Part shown: in pieces, positions 45,835-56,433 of the stretch
Position numbering within the stretch: the first letter of the stretch is position 1
Layout of the letters: each line of letters opens with the position of its first letter
From: Callorhinus ursinus
Taxonomy: Eukaryota; Chordata; Mammalia; Carnivora; Otariidae
Direction of reading: 5' to 3'
DNA: 64,000 bases
NCBI RefSeq assembly: GCF_003265705.1
Contig: NW_020312904.1
Span: forward strand, 4,786,095-4,850,094
Program-made: the position numbers and the translations under genes
The notes under the pieces: generated by a model
What the model was told of the DNA's origin: nothing
Database searches by the model: none
Seen by the model: the letters and a program-made list of their open reading frames with translations, nothing else

Positions 45835-46180
45835 ACGAGAAAGCAGATCTGTTGTTGTTCCCGGTGGGGTGTAATTCATCAGCTCTGTTTCTCTCCACAT
45901 GCCCTTCTCCTCTCCAGCCTCGCAAATTCGGTGTTTAAAAATAATCCTCAAATCTGGGAACAGCAGTCCCCGGCTGACCCGAGGGGTGGACCGCAGAGAT
46001 GCATACCCGACTCGTGATTCTGGATGCGGCCAGAGCTCAGGGGGAGTCCTACTCATCCAGAATGTTCTCTCAGTTATTGGAGTTTTATTGTCGGCCCCGA
46101 GCTACCCTCATGGACCGTTTACCAATTTTCAAAGAACTAGAACCCAGGACAATAAATCTAATCTGTCTGTGCTAAATGTG
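45835..46180. promoter_or_regulatory. Candidate conserved non-coding element
   Basis: This is a repeat-free island. Its AT-rich parts are 45850-45960 ('tttaaaaataatcctcaaat') and 46058-46180 ('attggagttttattgtcggc', 'acaataaatctaatctgtct'). No frame is sustained. Function is inferred from composition. Confidence 0.3.
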
Positions 46181-46229
46181 CTTTCTCGGGGGGCTGCGGG
46201 GGGAGGTGGAAACTCCCGCTGCGCAGAGG

Positions 46230-46400
46230 TGGCGAGCAGGATCTAGGCTGGGTTGGCCTCCCGCCTGCGCCGCTGAGGAGCTGTGTGACCTTGAGCCTCA
46301 GTCTCCTTCTTTACGAGATGGGGTTTGATGACCTGTCAGTGCTGGGTGGCGAGGTTCCCTGAGACTACGTGGAGAAAAGTCAGAGTCCAGGACTCGGGCG
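46230..46400 (+). mobile_element. MIR SINE fragment
   Basis: 'gaggagctgtgtgaccttga' is followed by 'gcctcagtctccttctttac' and 'gagatggggtttgatgacct'. Confidence 0.6.
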
Positions 46401-46762
46401 GGGGTGGGTGTGGGAACGACCTGAGAAAGCCGGCTCTGGGGCAGCCCGGTGGGAAGAAGGTGGCTCCCCGTTTCCCACAGCTGTCACCTGTGGGGGTCCC
46501 AGGTGGCCGTACCTGGTGGCTTGACATGCCCTTTACACCTGAGCTCATAGTCGCTGAGCACACGTCCCCCTCTGCAGACCCCACGCAGGGCGCGAGGGCA
46601 TGGCTTTGGCCTTGTGAAGGTTGGTGCTGTCAGTTGCGTGACCCCTGAGGACAGACCAAGGACCACAGCTGCTGCCGGCCACTGAGTTTCCAAAGCCACT
46701 CTGACCCTGCCAGGCTGGAGTGGCCGGCTTCTGAGTTTTGCTGTCTCGTGAGAAATGGAGTT

Positions 46763-46959
46763 GTTTTTTTTTTTTTAAAGATTTTATTTATTTATTTGAG
46801 AGGGAGAGAATGAGAGAGAGCACGAGAGCGAAGAGGGTCAGAGGGAGAAGCAGACTCCCCGCTGAGCAGGGAGCCCGATGCGGGACTCGATCCCGGGACT
46901 CCAGGATCATGACCTGAGCCGAAGGCAGTCGCTTAACCAGCTGAGCCACCCAGGCGCCC
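46763..46959 (-). mobile_element. Can-SINE (SINEC), full length, with perfect target-site duplication
   Basis: Read on the - strand, the element starts with a tRNA-Lys-type head ('gggcgcctgggtggctcagc'). A box B-like 'gggatcgagtcccgc', a TC-rich middle, AATAAA-type signals and an A-tail (poly-T here, 46764-46776) follow. A perfect 12-bp duplication AGAAATGGAGTT flanks it at 46751-46762 and 46960-46971. Can-SINEs are restricted to carnivores, so this is the best taxonomic marker in the window. The intact duplication implies a young insertion, which may be polymorphic or lineage-restricted. Confidence 0.95.
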
Positions 46960-46971
46960 AGAAATGGAGTT

Positions 46972-48844
46972 TTTAATGTGGTGGGCTTTGTTCCATCGTA
47001 GATTTGGCGTTCAGTTCTGGCGCCTGAGCAGCTCCTCTCCATAGGCCCCCATGCCCCCCTCCGCCCCGCCGAGTCCCTGTACCCCAACCTTTGTCCAGCA
47101 AACAGGGCTGTGGCTTCTGCTGCCGCCAACCCCTGCCATGGAGTCACGCCCAGGCAGCCCCAGGTGGGCGTGGGGAGCCCCGCCGAGCCGTGGAGTGCCT
47201 GGGGTTCTCACCCAGTCTGTGGGACTCTGGAACCCAAGCTCCATGGCCATGGCCCCCAGCTGGCCAGGCCCTGGCCCAGGACCCTCATGGCCTATCAGAG
47301 GAGGGCCTGGGGACCCATCACGTAAGGGAGAGCTTGGTGGGCGTCCAGCCTGGCCTACCCCCTCCTCCCCGCCCCTAGACCCCAGCCCAGACCCTGCTCC
47401 AGACTGGGGGTTAACGAGTGGCTGTTGGGAGAATGCGTGAATGAGTAAATGAATGAACACATGAATGAAAGAAGAGATGGAACATGACGTGTCTCATGGA
47501 GGGACAGACTTCTCCCAGCTGACGGGATCGAGGCAGGCCTCCTGGAGCCGCTTCTAGGGTGGTGCAGGATTTGGGCTCACGGGAGAAAGAGGGGGACACC
47601 CAGGTGTGCGTGCAGCCCCCTACTATGAGGAGGGCTTTGTAGGGGCTGGAGCAGCAGGAGGGAGTGCTGGGTACAAGGCAGAGGTGCAGCCCCCCTCCCT
47701 GTATTCATTCAACAAACCCCCTGGCCCTCGGACTTGAGCCTGGCTCCCAAAGTGGGGCAGCCCCATCCTACGGGAGCCAGAGGGCCCGCAGTCTGCAGAC
47801 CTGTGTCAGCCCTCAGTGGGCCTTGGCTTGCTCACCTACAGAGTGGAGGCTCGGAGGGGACCATCTCAGAGGACCTGTCACTCCCCCCCCCCCCGCCCCT
47901 CCCCCCCGCCCTGTGTTTTCCAGGGTGGATCCTTGGGTTTCCTCGGTGCAAATCCTGGCTAAGCACTTTGAAATGTTTAATCTCCTTCATCCTCCCAGGA
48001 GAGCCCTGAGGGAGGCCGGGAGGAGGCCCAGGCTCAGAACAATTAAGCAGCTTACAGCCAGTGGGGCTCCGATGGGTGTAGGGAGGCCTGTGGGAGAGAT
48101 AGGAGGGCCCTTCTCCCGGGGCTGCCCCGACACCAGCTGGCGTAAGCACCAATGAAGGCGTTTCGGCTCCATCTTCCCCTCGTGCTGTCACCCCTCTTAC
48201 CCTGGCTCACGCTTCAGACGAACAGCACCTGGCATCCTTGGTCCACCCGCAGGGCCCGGCCATCCACCTCCTGCATTTGGCCTGGAGTCCAGTCATGTCT
48301 GCTCCCTCGGAAGTTTCGAGCCTCCGGGTTACCCAGGGTGGCTCCCTGCTCTGCCTGCCCCCACTCAGGAGGACTAGGGCCTCCTCGGACCCCAGCTGGT
48401 GGCCCTGTGCCCTCCCTGACCGAGCTGTGAGCTCCCGAGGGTAAGGACAGGCTGGCGGGGGCCGAGAGCAGGTGCCCCGGGACAGCCTGGGCTGTCAGAA
48501 GGCCATTCCTGTGGACTGTGCCATGCCCTTCCCAGTGCCCTCTTCCAGAACTATATTCTCTGGCAGCAAATCTCTGCAGTGTGTCCTCTGCTCTCAGACC
48601 TTCCCCTGGGAGGGGGAGGCCTTCACCAAACGAGGAGACAGGACTGGAGGGGTCAAGGAAGCCCCCCCAAACCTGCTCTGCCTTTGAGGGGACAGCCTGG
48701 CTGGGAGGGCGCGCAGGTCTCCACCAGGGGCGGAGTGGTGGTGAGGGGCCTGTCCAGGCTCCAGCTCCCAGGTGAGCCGAGAGCACCCCTCACACTTCAG
48801 TGTCCATCCCAACCCGTGCTGGGGCAACCCCCACGGGAGGGTGT
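46972..48844. other. Intronic sequence
   Basis: No exon is supported. 'tgaatgagtaaatgaatgaa' text occurs at 47435-47470. A run of 12 C occurs at 47883-47894. A possible MIR tail lies near 47800-47860. The rest is unassigned. Confidence 0.45.
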
Positions 48845-49265
48845 GTGGTGGTGTCCTGGGGCCGCCGGAACAAAGCACCACACAACCCAAGTGTGTGCTT
48901 TTGTAGTCTGGAGGCCAGAGTCCAGGATCAAGGTGTGGGCAGGGCTGGATCCTTCTGGGAGCTGCCAGGGAGTCTGCCCAGGCTCTCCCCCAGCTTCTGG
49001 AGGTTTGCTGGAGATCTTTGGGGTTCGCTGGCTTAGAGGCATCACCCCAACCTCTGCTTCTGTCTTCACATGGTCTCCTCTCCGTGCGTGTCTCCGTGTC
49101 CAAATTTCCCCTTCTTATAAGGCCCCAGTCGTGTTGGGTTGGGGCCGACCAGACTCTAGCGTGACCTACATCTCCAATGACCCTATTTCGAAATAAGGTC
49201 CCGTTCTGAGGTACGGGGGGTTTAGGACTGCAACGTAGGATTTGGGTAGACACAACTCATACACC
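48845..49265 (-). mobile_element. MLT1-type (MaLR) LTR, antisense
   Basis: 'ccgccggaacaaagcaccac', 'cagagtccaggatcaaggtg', 'ttcttataaggccccagtcg', 'atttcgaaataaggtcccgt' and 'ttaggactgcaacgtaggat' follow the same order as the 9705-10100 copy. Confidence 0.75.
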
Positions 49266-49594
49266 ATGATGAGGTGCCACGAGGGAAGAGGATCAGCCTG
49301 GCACATATTAGGGGCTCAGCGAATTAATCCCCATCCCGAGTGTCTACACCTCTTACAGCCACAGGCAGCTTACAGCCTGCTGGGACTCGGGTTGGGCCAC
49401 TGAGTTTACACAGAGCACACGTAGGCCTTCTCCTGTCCCCAGCCTCCATTCCCACACCCCTGCAGGGAGGGGGTGGTGATGGTGAGGTGCCCTCAGGATT
49501 GTCCCGGGGCTTCAACAACCTGATGTGAAGTGGTCCCCGAGGGCCAAGGCCCTGCCTCAGGTGGCCTCCTGTTCCCCCCACCCCCAGCATCCCC

Positions 49595-49785
49595 CACTGG
49601 CCTCCTGGCTGCTCCTGCCTCAGGACCTTTGCACCTGCTGCTCCCCAGTCTGCAGCACTGTTCCTCCCAATAGCCATGCTGCTCACTCCTGCCTCACTCA
49701 GGTCTGCCTGCCATCACCTCCGCCCGAGGCCTTCCCCCACCACCCTGTCTGAAGGAGCCCCCCGGCTTTGCTATATACCCCCCGC
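49595..49785 (+). mobile_element. L2 3'-region fragment
   Basis: 'gcctcaggacctttgcacct', 'gctcactcctgcctcactca' and 'atcacctccgcccgaggcct' are in the order of the L2 3' region, sense. Confidence 0.7.
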
Positions 49786-49786
49786 C

Positions 49787-49806
49787 CACACACACACACA
49801 CACACC
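49787..49806. repeat. (CA)n microsatellite
   Basis: About ten CA units sit between the L2 fragment and the L1 remnant. Confidence 0.9.
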
Positions 49807-49829
49807 TGGCTTTATTCCTTCTCATACTT

Positions 49830-50345
49830 TGTTTATTGTGGTAAAACACACATAACATAAAATTGACGTTTTAACCATTTTTAGTGCACAGTTCAGTGGC
49901 ATTCCGTCCACCCAGCCATCAATACCATCCGTCTCCAGGACTCCCTCCATCCTCCCAAACTGAAACTCCGTCCCCATGGGACACGAACTCCCATCCATCC
50001 CCAGCCCCCGGCGCCCACCATCCTCCTCGCCGTCTCTAGGAACGTGACGACCCTGGGGAGCTCATGGCGTGGAATCACACAGGGGTTGTCCTTTCGTGTC
50101 GGGCTCATGTCACTGAGCATCACAACCTCGGCGTTCGTCCGTGTCATGGCACGTGTCGGCACCCCCTTCCCTTTTGAGGCCAAATCCTATTCCGCCGGGT
50201 GAGTCGGCCACCTTTTGTTTCCACACATACCGTCCACGGACACTAGGGTTGTTTCCACCTTTTGCTGCTGTGAACATGGGTGTGCAAGCATCTGTCTGCA
50301 CCCCAGCTTTCAGTTGTTCAGGGTGTATCCCCAGGGGCCTCGTAG
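49830..50345 (-). mobile_element. L1 3'-end remnant, antisense, GC-shifted
   Basis: 'tttattgtggtaaaacacac', 'gtgcacagttcagtggcatt', 'gtggaatcacacaggggttg' and 'gtttccaccttttgctgctg' are consecutive reverse-complement blocks of an old L1 3' region. Between them many consensus A/T positions are G/C, and CpGs are frequent. It lies about 550 bp upstream of the SHISAL1 start exon, in putative intron 1. Confidence 0.8.
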
Positions 50346-50897
50346 CGTTTCAAATATTCATCTGCTCGTCTGTGAGCCATCAGCCTCCCTCCCTGGAGTG
50401 CCAGCCGGGCAGGGACAGATTCCGCTTAGTGCTACTTGGCATCTGTTTTGTCCACGGCTGTGTCCCTAGTGCGTGGAAGGTGCCCGGCTCCGTGCGGACT
50501 GGTGGAGGGGTTAATGGAAGTCACTGCGATCGGCACAGCAGGGAGACCTGCGTCCCGCAAGCCCCCCGGGGTGCGTGAGCTCCTGTCCAATCACCCCACC
50601 GCCCACCCCCGTGCCAAGTGGCCGCTCTGGCCCCCCGCACTCCAGCCGCCGGCCCCCTGGCCTCAGCCCACCGGTTGTTTCCGCCACCTGAGCCATCGGT
50701 CCTCCTTTGATTAAGTCTCATTTTGCCGTGAAAGGAAAAGGAGGTGACAGTTGACTGGTGGGGGGAGGTCATTCATTCCAGAAAGGAAATTGGATGGCAG
50801 TGTTTCCATCATCGGCGGCCCAGCCCCTGCGCCCAGCAAACACGCTTCCCCGCCCGTCCCCCGCTGTGGGCAGCAGAGCCAGTGTCTGCACCCGCAG

Positions 50898-50973
50898 GCA
50901 AGGCAACCCACACCCAGCCTCTGCCGGATCTCGTTAAACAGGCAGCTCCCGACGGATCGATGCCAGCCAAATG
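50898..50973 (+). other. SHISAL1: 5' UTR portion of the start-codon exon (acceptor uncertain)
   Basis: An acceptor must lie upstream of the start codon if the first exon is in the CpG island. Two AGs are plausible. 'ctgcacccgcag' ends at 50897. 'cgctgtgggcag', after a C-rich pyrimidine tract, ends at 50873. Either gives a short 5' UTR of 76 or 100 bases in this exon. The alternative, a local promoter, shows no supporting signal. Confidence 0.45.
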
Positions 50974-50974
50974 A
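50960..50974 (+). other. Minimal upstream ORF overlapping the SHISAL1 start
   Basis: ATG CCA GCC AAA TGA encodes four residues (MPAK) and ends at 50972-50974, overlapping both tandem start codons at 50971 and 50974. It has T at -3, a weak context. If translated, it could modulate initiation by leaky scanning or by termination and reinitiation. There is no expression evidence. Confidence 0.4.
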
Positions 50975-51037
50975 TGACCAGTTGTGGCCAGCAGTCCTTG
51001 AACGTGCTCACCGTCCTCTCGTTGCTGATTTCTGCAG
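50974..51037 (+). CDS. SHISAL1: SHISAL1 first coding exon: start codon and signal peptide
   Basis: This exon encodes residues 1-21 (MTSCGQQSLNVLTVLSLLIS then A) plus the first base of codon 22. It is the N-terminal hydrophobic signal peptide of shisa-like 1, a small single-pass membrane protein of the Shisa family. The exon ends GCAG|GTAGAA, a valid donor at 51038, leaving a phase 1 intron. The start at 50974 is chosen because it has A at -3 and gives the MTSCGQQ N-terminus I recall for mammalian SHISAL1. An in-frame ATG immediately upstream (50971, C at -3) would add one Met. Cleavage of the signal is likely after LSA at residue 25, encoded by the next exon. Shisa-like proteins have been linked to modulation of WNT or other receptor signalling, but the cellular role of SHISAL1 is poorly established. 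Identification rests on exact joining with the exon at 54388. Confidence 0.93.
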
Positions 51038-51349
51038 GTAGAACCTCCGTGGGTGCCCAGCGGGGCAGGGAGCGGGGGCGCAGGGGGTCCCTTCCCGGGG
51101 TCAGCACTAGCCCAGTGGGGGTTCCGGGTACTGGCAGGGGGGTGCCCCTAGTCCCCCGGCATCCCCCTGGTGAGGAGCTAACGTTCGGTGCTGTTCAGTG
51201 AGAACCTACTGTGTGCTGCGCCCCACGTGCCTATGGCAGGAGCCACACTGAATGTCCTCCTGGGCGCAGTGGAGTTAATGGCGGCTGCCAGCCTGGGAAA
51301 AGCCTTCCCATGAATTCTCTACCTACGCCTGAAAGGCAAGTCCAAAATG

Positions 51350-51460
51350 TCATGGTCATCCCATTGTATGGATGAGGAAACTGAGTCTTAGAGCAGAACT
51401 GGCTAGCAGGAGGCCACACAGCTAGTGCAGGGGCTGGGGTTCTTATCCGCCTGCGAGCAC
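51350..51460 (-). mobile_element. MIR SINE fragment, antisense
   Basis: 'cattgtatggatgaggaaac', 'tgagtcttagagcagaactg' and 'aggccacacagctagtgcag' match antisense MIR. The preceding 'gagaacctactgtgtgctgc' at about 51200 may be its other end. Confidence 0.65.
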
Positions 51461-51849
51461 CCAACCACCTCCTAGGCACCCCCTAACGCAGCAGATGGGC
51501 TCTCACATTCCTGTTTACAAAGATGGGCATAAAGCAAGTCCTTCGGCTGCTCCAAACTAAAGCTGGCTGCCTGGAGAAGCCTGCCTTACTTCCCGACAGC
51601 AGCAGCGGCTGGCTAAGCCCTGTTCTGAGCAAGGCACCTGCTCTGTGTCTCCCTCTGTCTCTGTCTCCCTGTCTCTCTTGTTCGTGCGTCTGTGCACAGG
51701 ACCTCCTCATGCCCCCTTGCCTCTTTGTTGAGGGCCTGGCTCAGAGGGAGGCCATGAAGGGCCCTGGGGACTGGGGGCTTCAGGACAGCAGAGCCAAAGC
51801 CAGGCCAAGGGCCTGGGGGCCATTGTTTACCAAGTTCCTCCTTGACTCC

Positions 51850-51990
51850 TTTTCCATGCATTAGCGCGTCTGGTCCTCACCGCCTCCTGGGAGAGAGGAG
51901 GAGGCCTTCACCCCTTTTACAAGTGAGGAAACAGGGCTCAAAGAAGGACTGTGAGCTGCCCGAGGCCACAGTCACGCGGCTGATAGATGA
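51850..51990 (-). mobile_element. MIR SINE, antisense
   Basis: 'tttacaagtgaggaaacagg', 'gctcaaagaaggactgtgag' and 'gccacagtcacgcggctgat' match antisense MIR. Confidence 0.65.
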
Positions 51991-52499
51991 TGGCGCACTG
52001 TGGTCGTCCCTCGGAGCCCAAGAGAGTGGCTCTCTCCTTGGTGTCCCCTCTCCACTTAGACCTGTTCTCCTGGCGACTCAGAACGCACTGGCCTCCTAAC
52101 AGAGCGTCCCTCTGCCCTCGGCCCCCAGGCACGGGCTGAGAACCACACTGAGCCTGGAAGCCAGCAGGTGCAGCCCTGTATTATCCATTCACTCACTCAC
52201 TCGTACCTCCCTGCTCGAAGCAAGGCCGAAGCTTTGCTGTTTACAAAACTCTCCTCGGAGCCCCAGCCATCCGGGCTGCCAGGGGTCTCCCATCTGTGGG
52301 GGGAAGGAGGCCCAGAGAGGTTGTGATAGCAAAGGTAATCCCGTGTACTCCACGGGTTCGGAGCCCGCCCTCCCGGCTCCTAGCTCTAGGCAACTTCAGC
52401 TCATTCTTCCTTAGGAAGCGGCAGTGGTCTCCTTGTCTTTGCCAAATGGCAACACAATCGGCGCTGACCCTCTGGGGTGGCCAGGTGATCCAGTGGGAT

Positions 52500-52700
52500 G
52501 TCTCCTGTCCCCTGCCTTACCCAGCCTCCCTCCCCACCCCAGCTCTGCAGAGTGGGCTCCCCTGAAGCCCAGCTCAAAGGCCACCTCCCCGCTCCACCCC
52601 TTCCCTCCCTGGTTCCTGCCTTAGGTCCTAGCCTCCCGATCCAGCCTCAGGGCCTGAGCTAGTCTTTCTAACCCGCTGCTTGCGTGTCGCAGACACATCC
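52500..52700 (+). mobile_element. L2 3'-region fragment
   Basis: 'ctgaagcccagctcaaaggc' and 'cacctccccgctccacccct' resemble the sense L2 3' region. The copy is decayed. Confidence 0.45.
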
Positions 52701-52939
52701 AGCTCCCAGCGAGCGGACCTGCAGCGGGGCGTCCTCACCTGTCTGGACAGACACTGGACTTCCTGCCTCTAACCCTCACATCCAGCCACCGGCACGTCCT
52801 CCCTCTGGGCGGGCGGGTCCCAAGCCCCAGCCCATTGGCCTCCCCTGCAGGGCTTGCCTCCCACGCCAGTGTTGCTCATTCAGAAGGTCTGCTGGGGGGC
52901 CTGAGAAGCTGCTTTGTGACACGTCCCCAGAAGATGCAG

Positions 52940-53045
52940 ATGCAGTAGGTCAGGTCCACGCTGTGAGACCCCTGCTCTGAGCCTCAGTTTTCTCCTCTGT
53001 ACAATGGGAGTACATGAGATTAAATGAGATGGGGCATGCCCCGCC
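52940..53045 (+). mobile_element. MIR SINE fragment
   Basis: 'tgctctgagcctcagttttc', 'tcctctgtacaatgggagta' and 'catgagattaaatgagatgg' match the MIR 3' half. Confidence 0.7.
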
Positions 53046-53384
53046 GAGAATGGGGCATCCTTAGTGCCCCTGTCTCCCCACAGGAGGGTCTTCTGTTTCC
53101 CAAGGTCAAGGCCGAGCAAGGGGGCCTGGAGGGCTCCCCTAGGCCCTGAAACTCTGGGTCCCTCTTCCCAAAGTGCTCACGTCCATCCCCACGATGCTGT
53201 ACTTTGGGCACAGGATTTCAGGAGGCCACCCAAGCCGGCCTCAGCACTCCGGCTCGTGAGGCCCGTCTGCCCACTGGCCAGCCCAGCGCAGCGGGGACTC
53301 CCCTCCGGCAGCCCCGGGCGGGCGCACAGGGAACCGTGTGGGCTGCTGTCTGGTTACCGCTCCGCAGAGACAGAGCTTTCAACT

Positions 53385-53590
53385 AGCTGAGGAGCTTTTG
53401 CAAAACCAGAGCCTTTGTGGTTAGAGACATGTATTCAGCCGACAAAGCCCCTTTTCAGCGATACAAATTAGATATAGCGATGCCTTTTATGAAGATACTA
53501 ATTAAGCCAGAGACAGCGGGCTCCAGGTTTTTTTCCATTGTTACATTTGCTTAGGCTTTCGCTCCTATTTATCACCATCCGCACGACTGG
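53385..53590. promoter_or_regulatory. Candidate intronic enhancer / conserved non-coding element
   Basis: AT-rich, repeat-free text lies within the intron. It includes 'gatactaattaagccagaga' (TAATTA core), 'cagcgatacaaattagatat' and 'ttttccattgttacatttgc' (SOX-like CATTGTT). The position inside the gene and the contrast with GC-rich surroundings suggest a regulatory element. No conservation data are available. Confidence 0.4.
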
Positions 53591-53914
53591 TAAATACTGT
53601 CCTGGGTTTGCAGCAGCCTCTGTGGCTGAATAGGGGCCTCCCTCCTTGAGCCAGGGGAGGGAGGGCCCAAAGCCAGGGCAGCTTTGTGACCGTAAGATGA
53701 GGGTGGCCAGGGCAGGCCCTTGGGGACCTCTGGGGCTGGGGCACTGGTTTAGTAGAAACCGTGGTACCGAGGAGATGCTACTTCCTTCAGGAGGGCGACC
53801 CCGTTCCTGTGCCCATGCTGCTCTCCAGCCAGGTGTCCTGGGCTTGGGGGCGAGCCGCCCCCAGTCCACCCGGTAGCAGAGGTCATTAAAGCCGGTGACA
53901 GGAGTGGAGAGGGC

Positions 53915-54082
53915 TGGACGTCAGACCCAGGCAGTCTTGAGTTGGATTCCCTCCCACCACCTCTTACCAGCTCAGATCACGGAGCCTCAGTGGGATCCCA
54001 GACCTGCTGCTAGGCTGCCAAGTGGGTTAAATGGGATGTAGCGTAGGATGTGCATAGTAGGCACTCAGTTAATATTGTGTCC
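53915..54082 (+). mobile_element. MIR SINE
   Basis: 'cagtcttgagttggattccc', 'aagtgggttaaatgggatgt' and 'catagtaggcactcagttaa' span the MIR. Confidence 0.65.
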
Positions 54083-54084
54083 TA

Positions 54085-54260
54085 GTTGAGTGCCTGCTGT
54101 GTGCAGAGCCCCTGGAGGGGATCCCCATGAGGCTTAAGATGCAGCCCTGCCTGCAAGGAGCCCCCCGTCTAGGGGACACAGTGGAAGCAGGGCTGGTGTC
54201 GAGGGAGGTCTGGGACATGACAGCAGCCTGGAGCCAGCTTCCTGGACCACAAAGCCTTCC
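54085..54260 (-). mobile_element. L2 3'-end fragment, antisense
   Basis: 'gagtgcctgctgtgtgcaga' and 'gcctgcaaggagccccccgt' are reverse-complement L2 3' blocks. Confidence 0.55.
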
Positions 54261-54290
54261 TGGGGAGGGAAGAGGCTAGCAGCGCTGTAG

Positions 54291-55079
<789 letters not shown>

Positions 55080-55920
55080 AAGCAGGATTGAAACAACATG
55101 CATTTCTCTCATCATGAGTGAAAGAAACTAAGCATCTTTCCACATCTTTGAGAGCCACTTGTATTTCGTTTACTGAGAGCCAGCTGTTTATGTCCTTTGC
55201 CATTTTCCCATTGAATTGTTGGCTTTTTTCTTATTTATTTGTAGGGACTCTTTATATATGAAAGAAATACAATGAGTTGCAAGTATTTTCCCAATGTGTC
55301 TTTAAATTTGTGATGCTTTTATCTCATGCTTAATTTTTAGTTGTTATATAATCAAATTGGATCCATTTCTTTTCTTTTATATCTTCTGGGTTTTGTATCA
55401 GACTGAGAAAGCTTTCCCTACTCAGAGGTCATTAAAAATCCCCTCATGTTTTCCTTTACTTTTTTTATGTTTTAATTTTTCACCTTCAAATCTTTGATCT
55501 GTTAGGAATTTATTTGGATGTAAGTTTTGAGGTAGGAATCCAACTTTATTATTTTTTTTCCAAATGGGTAGGCAGTTGTTCCAATACCATTCACTGAATT
55601 GTCCATCTTTCCCCCACTGATGTAAACTGCAAACTTATATATTATAATATACTAGATTTGAGTATCTAGATAGATCATGATACATTTTCATGGCTTTCAT
55701 TGTCTATCCATACACTAGTATCTCACTGCAGCTTTTGATGTGTTTTAATGCCTTCTTAATCTATTCCCTTGGCTCTTCGGTTATACGAAATTTAGAAGTA
55801 GCTTGTGTGGTCTTGCCCCTCCAAGAATCCACTTAGTATTTTTTACTGAGATTGTGTTGAATTCATAGATTAATTCAAAGAGAATGGACTTTTCGTGGTA
55901 CTGAATCCAAGAACACAGTA
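55080..55920 (-). mobile_element. L1 ORF2/3' remnant, antisense, left part of an interrupted copy
   Basis: AT-rich text matches reverse-complement L1: 'cctttgccattttcccattg', 'tagggactctttatatatga', 'gaggtaggaatccaacttta', 'tgttgaattcatagattaat'. It is heavily mutated and non-coding. Its right end, 'gaacacagta', is the insertion point of the DNA transposon that follows. Confidence 0.85.
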
Positions 55921-56433
55921 CAGATAATCCCTGACTTATGAGGATTCAACTTACGACTTTTTAACTTTACGATGGTAAGAAAGTGGCATGCATTCAGTAG
56001 AATCCATACCTTGAAATTTGATCTCATCCCAGGCTAGCAGAATACAGTACGATTGTCCAAAAACACCCTTGCTTGTAATGCTGGGCAGTGGTTGTGAGCT
56101 GAAGCTCCCAGTCAGCCAGGCAACCATGAGGTTCGACACCTGACACACTTGCAAGTTTCTGTCCCCATACAACCATCCCGGTTTTCACTTTCAGTACAGT
56201 ATTTAATAAATTACATGGCATAGTCCACAACTTGATAATCAAATAGGCTTTGTGGTAGATGATTTTGCACCCGTGTAGGCTAATGTGAGTGTTCTGAGCA
56301 CGTTTAAGGTCAGCTGGGCTACGCTCTGATGTTTGGTGGGTTGGGTGTAGTAAATGCAGTGTGTACTTACGATATTTTTAACTTACAATTGGCTTATTGG
56401 GACATAGCCACATCATAAGTTGAGGAAGATCTG
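55921..56433. mobile_element. Tigger-like (Tc1/mariner class) DNA transposon inserted in L1
   Basis: A 513-bp element has imperfect terminal inverted repeats of about 24 bp: CAGATAATCCCTGACTTATG at the left, and the complement of CATAAGTTGAGGAAGATCTG at the right. A TA target lies on the left (55919-55920), with TT on the right (56434-56435), a likely mutated TA. The interior matches a non-autonomous mammalian Tigger-type family ('gttctgagcacgtttaaggt', 'gattttgcacccgtgtaggc'). No transposase frame survives. Confidence 0.85.

Noticed and set aside
46880..46959. tRNA-Lys-like sequence on the minus strand
   Set aside because: It is the tRNA-derived head of the SINEC, with its A-tail and target-site duplication, not a functional tRNA gene.
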